A DNA stretch of 64,000 nucleotides from Nymphaea colorata (lineage: Eukaryota > Streptophyta > Magnoliopsida > Nymphaeales > Nymphaeaceae): NCBI RefSeq assembly GCF_008831285.2, contig NC_045151.1:2537544-2601543 (forward strand), written 5' to 3'. This document shows, piece by piece, positions 62,573-64,000 of this stretch. Position 1 is the first letter of the stretch; every line of letters starts with the position of its first letter. The notes below the pieces were generated by a model. That model searched no databases and was not told the DNA's origin. It worked only from the letters and a program-made list of their open reading frames with translations. A program made the translations under genes and the position numbers.

Positions 62573-63942
62573 ATGGTGTCGATGGTCATGGCTCATCTCC
62601 TATCTTGTCACCTGTATTTCTGCTCTGGCCTGCCCTCCCCACGAGCGACCAATAGGGGGAAATGGGCACAGTCGACTCCCCATCATGGCCTTCCGAGGAA
62701 CACTCCATACCCATCTCCACTTCTGAGCTCGCCCTCCCTCTCCTCAGTGGTCTCCTCCTTCCTTATCACTAAGTTGGGGACTGCAGTCCAGGAGGAGGTT
62801 GACGACAAAGAACATAACGATTTCTACGTCAATCTGGGCTCTGCTGTTAGAACTCTCAGGGAAGACTTGCCTCTCATGTTCACTAAAGATCTCAATTACG
62901 AAATATACAGGTGACCTGCTGTTCCTCTTCCTGTGGTTTTGATCCCTTTGGCTGTGTCCCCTTCTAAGTTGGTTTATTTTCAAATTCATGTTTCGGTTCA
63001 CTTTCTCTGTCTTGTTCTTTTTTGTTCTTTTGTGATAACAAATAGCTGTTATCTCTCTTACCATGTTATCCAGCAACTCACGTGGTTTGCAACTCCGTAC
63101 ACGCATGCCTGCTTTTTTCCTTTCAAGAATATCCAGCTTGTAGATCCCTTCCGTGTGATTTAGTCAGTTGCAAACTCATGGTCTTTGAGCTAAAACTTTG
63201 TTTTATCAATTCGGCAGAAAAATAGGTGATGGTTTTTTTGAGTTATTCTGTTTTAGTTCTTTGTACAGAAAAATTGATAGTGGTTAGCCACCTTTCCACT
63301 TGATAGTCGCCTGTGCTTTTTAAGGACGTGGATTTGATTAAATTACTGTTTTATCCCTTCTAAAGAAGGTAACAGTCTCAGGTTCAAGCGTTGAGATAAG
63401 TTAGATAATCATGGTTTTAGCTCAGCCTTTCTTTGTCTCTTTGTTTCAGGGAAGATATAACGTTTATTGACCCGTTGAATAGATTTAATGGAATCGAGAA
63501 TTACAAACTCATTTTCTCAGCACTGCGTTTCCACGGACGGCTACTTTTTAAGGAGATTTGGCTAGAGATATGTAAGATTTGGCAGCTTTCGGAGAATGTA
63601 ATACTTATCCGCTGGACTCTCCATGGCATTCCCCGAGTGCCTTGGGAGTCAAAAGGGCAGTTCCAGGGGACTTCAAAGTACAAACTGGATCGGAAGGGGA
63701 AAATTTATGAACACACAGTTGATAATTTGGCTCTCAATTTCCCGAAAACGTTGTCCCCTGTTTCAGCTCTTGATATGGTCGCTGCTAGCTGCTCAGCAAG
63801 TCCAAAGCCAACATTTTTTAGTGGCTGTGTGAATTTTCCAAACTATCCCTTTGAAACGTCATCATGGTTGAATTTCTATTTGGCAGTCAAACAAACTTTG
63901 GATCAAGAAGGCCATCAGCTTACTTTTGCTTGTTGCAGATGA
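62573..63942 (+). CDS. DUF2358 protein, probably plastid-targeted (two exons)
   Basis: Exon 1 is 62573-62910 and exon 2 is 63450-63942, joined by a GT-AG intron that splits the codon for R in YREDITF. The product is 276 residues. The first about 70 residues are rich in Ser, Pro and Arg with few acids, as in a chloroplast transit peptide. The DUF2358 domain covers about 76-215, with AVRTLREDLPLMF, DLNYEIYREDITFIDPLNRF, FHGRLLFKEIWLEI, ILIRWTLHGIPRVPW and YKLDRKGKIYEHTVDN. Plant DUF2358 proteins are related by fold to SnoaL-like domains; their function is unknown. The C-terminal part with ALDMVAASCSASPKPTFF fits the longer plant subfamily. I chose ATG 62573; in-frame ATGs at codons 4 and 6 are equally possible. 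Confidence 0.83.
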
Positions 63943-64000
63943 TGAATTTTGATCTTGCTGTTTTTGTCATGTGGCCTTTAACTTAATCTTGCTGATATTG

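Overview
The window reads as nuclear DNA of a flowering plant. The recognisable genes are plant types split by GT-AG introns: an LSD1-type zinc-finger FORGETTER1 protein, a mitochondrial IscA-like protein, a GT8-like membrane protein, a chloroplast outer-envelope OEP7 protein and a plastid-targeted DUF2358 protein. The space between them is AT-rich and full of retrotransposon, MITE and microsatellite sequence, and one broken copy of plastid atpH is present. I cannot name the species. I recognised no rRNA, tRNA, CRISPR array or prokaryotic operon, although I could not run a covariance-model search.

Layout. 1-317: 5' end of a FORGETTER1 gene on the minus strand, cut by the window edge. 3982-8781: complete four-exon ISCA2-like gene, minus. 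11927-18017: decayed Ty1/copia element, minus, with both LTRs, PBS, PPT, broken gag-pol and an unusual repeat-rich leader. 18018-25533: gene-poor, with several short GC-ended elements. 25534-29293: four-exon gene, minus, for a 146-residue protein I do not recognise. 29294-40744: gene-poor, with a purine tract, LTR-like non-coding sequence and one unresolved minus-strand candidate. 40745-49940: six-exon GT8-like glycosyltransferase gene, minus. 49941-57715: gene-free, with diverged tandem repeats and the atpH relic. 57716-57892: OEP7-like gene, plus. 57893-62572: repeats. 62573-63942: two-exon DUF2358 gene, plus.

The most notable structure lies in intron 2 of the GT8-like gene (43386-48815). 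It holds an LTR-element fragment next to a LINE, and the LINE is interrupted by a 1.74 kb PIF/Harbinger-type element (45213-46956). That element has matching GGGCCCGTTYGATGGC ends and a TTA target duplication. Removing it and one TTA restores the LINE reading frame. Inside it is what looks like the 5' UTR and first coding exon of a FolD (methylene-tetrahydrofolate dehydrogenase/cyclohydrolase) gene, followed by a coiled-coil exon of other origin. This fits a gene-capturing (Pack-type) DNA transposon.

The genes do not form a functional cluster. Three of the products are predicted to go to organelles (ISCA2 to mitochondria, OEP7 and the DUF2358 protein to plastids), which I take as coincidence. 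Exon boundaries were set by reading splice sites and phase by eye. All six reconstructed genes keep an open frame across every junction that lies inside the window, but no transcript evidence was available.
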